From NCBI RefSeq assembly GCF_011947195.1, contig NZ_JAATVY010000008.1:1-64000 (forward strand): a stretch of DNA of 64,000 nucleotides. The letters run 5' to 3'. The notes beneath the pieces were generated by a model, which was not told the DNA's origin, did no database searches, and saw only the letters and a list, made by a program, of their open reading frames with translations. Positions 62,670 to 64,000 of the stretch are shown here, in pieces (positions within the stretch are counted from its first letter, which is position 1; each line of letters starts with the position of its first letter). This DNA is from Planosporangium thailandense. Its GTDB lineage: Bacteria; Actinomycetota; Actinomycetes; Mycobacteriales; Micromonosporaceae. Made by a program: the position numbers and the translations under genes.

Positions 62670-62759
62670 GTGCTGTTCAAAGCGCTGTGCATCCTGTCGG
62701 TGATCTTCGTGGGCGTGGGGATGATCGGCATCGCGATCCGCCGCCGGCGCGGTCTGTAG
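62670..62759 (+). CDS. Possible 29-residue membrane microprotein
   Basis: Starts GTG 62670, 20 bases after the OYE stop, reading a single hydrophobic helix (FKALCILSVIFVGVGMIGIA) with a basic tail IRRRRGL. The composition fits a genuine single-span peptide. No clear ribosome site; could be translated by coupling with OYE. Below usual gene-calling limits. Confidence 0.4.
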   Translation: MLFKALCILSVIFVGVGMIGIAIRRRRGL

Positions 62760-63285
62760 ACCCACCGGCGGCGGATCGCCACGTCGTCACCGCCGCCACG
62801 CCGCCGCGTCGTCACCGTTGCCACGCCGTCACCGTCACTGTCGCCGCGTCGTCACCCTTGCCACGCCGCCGCAGCGCCGGGCCGCATACCCCGGCCAGCA
62901 CTGGCACTTCTGCGCATGAGGTGCGCCACTCTCACCGCGATCGACTCCCCTTGCGCGAACCCGCAGGATCGCCGCACTGATTGTCGTCTATCGATCTTTA
63001 ACGGCGACTGAGCAGCCCCGACAGATCGCGCTCCACGACCGCTGACGCGGCAAGGGTTCCGGCCTTCACCGCTGGGCCACGGTGCGCCGAAATGAGGCCG
63101 ACATCAACGGTTGCCGATAGCGATGACCATTGATACCTTCGCCCAGACGTCGGCGGACCTTTGATTGTTCGGCCCATTAAGGCTTTTTCCTATCAACCGT
63201 CGGCGCCGAGCACAGGTCGGTTATCCGACCGTGGCCATCGCAGCGCGATGAACCCACCCCCGACGATCCACGAAAGGAACGCACC
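62760..63285. other. Intergenic region upstream of melC
   Basis: 525 bases. It holds three ~27-bp tandem-type repeats (separate entry), an AT-richer stretch at 62970-63190 with possible promoters for melC (e.g. TTGATA...TTGATT-like runs), and the GAAAGGAA ribosome site of melC1. No copper or other regulator site was recognised. Confidence 0.5.
62777..62868. repeat. Three ~27-bp direct repeats
   Basis: Copies at 62777-62803, 62802-62828 and 62842-62868 share CGCC(A/G)CGTCGTCACC and GCCACGCCG; copies 2 and 3 differ at one base. Spacing is irregular, so this is not CRISPR. Confidence 0.6.
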
Positions 63286-63702
63286 GTGGCGGACATCAGG
63301 CGCCGGGATCTGTTGAAACTGGCGGCGACCGGCGTGGTCGCCGTGACCGGAGTCGCCGGTGGCACCCAACTGGTCACCGCGACCCGCTCCCAGGCCGCAC
63401 CGCAGGACCACAACCACTCCACCGCTGACGAAACCTTCGAGGAGGTCTACCGGGGACGGCGGATCGAATGCGGTGTCAGTGGCGCCAGCCACCACCACGA
63501 CCGACGCACGGCGCTCGGCGTACCGCTGGCCGCCGCCCCGTTCGTCCGCATCGACGAAGCCGAACTGCACGTCATGGTGAACGCGGACGGCTCCTACACC
63601 AGCGTCGTCAACCACTACAAGTCCTTCCGGACCCTGACCGACGTGGCCCGCGCCGCCGTCGACGACCTGAACGGCGCCCAACTTCTCCCGATCCGCGCCT
63701 GA
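63286..63702 (+). CDS. melC1: Tyrosinase cofactor MelC1
   Basis: 138 residues. A Tat signal (ADIRRRDLLKLAATGVVAVT) precedes the small MelC1 fold: FEEVYRGRRIECGVSGASHH, FVRIDEAELHVMVNADGSYT, SVVNHYKSFRTLTDVARAAV. MelC1 chaperones copper into apo-tyrosinase and carries it through the Tat path; the His-rich ASHHHD and QDHNHS stretches could bind copper. GTG 63286 follows GAAAGGAA. Directly upstream of the tyrosinase gene, as in Streptomyces. Confidence 0.93.
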   Translation: MADIRRRDLLKLAATGVVAVTGVAGGTQLVTATRSQAAPQDHNHSTADETFEEVYRGRRIECGVSGASHHHDRRTALGVPLAAAPFVRIDEAELHVMVNADGSYTSVVNHYKSFRTLTDVARAAVDDLNGAQLLPIRA

Positions 63703-63748
63703 GGCCCCGTCTCCCACTCACTCCCCACATCGGAGGGACACCCACAGC

Positions 63749-64000
63749 ATGGGCACCCGCAAGAACCAGCGCGACCTGACCGCAGCCGAGAAGCGCGACT
63801 TCGTCAACGCGATCCTCGAACTCAAACGCAACGGTCACTACGACCGGTTCGTGCAGACCCACAATCACTTCATCACCAGCGACACCGACGACAGCGTCCG
63901 CGTCGGCCACCGCTCACCGTCGTTCCTGCCGTGGCACCGGCGGTTCCTGCTGGAGTTCGAGCAGGCGCTGCAGGCGGTCAACCCGGCGGTGACCCTGCCG
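63749..64000 (+). CDS. melC2: Tyrosinase MelC2, C-terminal part outside window
   Basis: First 84 codons, frame open to the window end. A copper monooxygenase that turns tyrosine to DOPA-quinone for melanin. The CuA site is visible: TQTHNHFITS-type His region (VQTHNHFITS) and GHRSPSFLPWHRRFLLEFEQ with the other His ligands. No signal peptide, as expected because MelC1 carries it out. ATG 63749 follows GGAGGGA. Confidence 0.93.
   Translation, partial: MGTRKNQRDLTAAEKRDFVNAILELKRNGHYDRFVQTHNHFITSDTDDSVRVGHRSPSFLPWHRRFLLEFEQALQAVNPAVTLP

Overview
The window is high-GC DNA with frequent GTG and TTG starts. It carries several families typical of filamentous Actinobacteria: a conservon operon, an LAxTG-type cell-wall anchored protein, zinc-finger anti-sigma factor, HxlR, TetR and BlaI regulators, an MptB-like mannosyltransferase and a tyrosinase operon. 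A chemotaxis-type transducer and a diguanylate cyclase sit in the same chromosome segment, which would suit a Micromonosporaceae-like actinomycete. The family assignment is an inference from gene content; no rRNA or tRNA gene is present to fix it.

Layout. 0-6 kb: the 5' part of a large secreted Ig-like protein (minus), a membrane GGDEF protein, a decayed mobile-element-like remnant and a Ser/Pro/Thr-stalked vWA surface protein. Related hairpins with similar flanks border this stretch. 6-10 kb: an ABM monooxygenase, a truncated cutC abutting a ROK repressor that has an apparent internal deletion, and a Kup potassium transporter. 10-14.5 kb: a Met/His/Arg-rich protein made of eight 20-residue repeats, an IS-end-like relic, a small helical protein and a large secreted beta-propeller. 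14.5-21 kb: PaaI thioesterase and HxlR (divergent), a CBM-like membrane protein, and a SNF2 helicase with a SWIM zinc-finger partner. 21-30 kb: a minimal chemotaxis transducer, a five-gene conservon (extra sensor, CvnA-D) and Amt. 30-37 kb: BlaI-type repressor with an adjacent operator, SapM-like phosphatase, NodB deacetylase, an HTH protein, a molybdopterin oxidoreductase and a seven-bladed PD40 propeller.

37-52 kb: an operon for APH-like kinase, acyl-CoA dehydrogenase and TetR with a clear TetR-type operator; divergent from it, a cyclodeaminase-family gene overlapping a folD whose catalytic Lys is Ile. Then a lipoprotein, ECF sigma and anti-sigma group with a predicted ECF promoter, a K+/H+ antiporter, a Rieske/MFS/BON-methyltransferase operon, and a partner-switching pair in which a STAS domain is fused both to an RsbW-like kinase and to a SigB/F-type sigma factor. 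52-64 kb: a DUF4331, TPR and His-rich NicO transporter operon, a purine permease, a PrsW protease, an orphan winged-helix regulator, a cysteine dioxygenase-rhodanese operon divergent from an old yellow enzyme, and melC1-melC2, cut by the window end.

Most of the window is ordinary chromosome. The signals most worth a second look are the repeat protein at 10.2 kb with its neighbour, the STAS-fused sigma module, the FolD/cyclodeaminase division of labour, a family of long intergenic palindromes, and the rearranged cutC/ROK junction.
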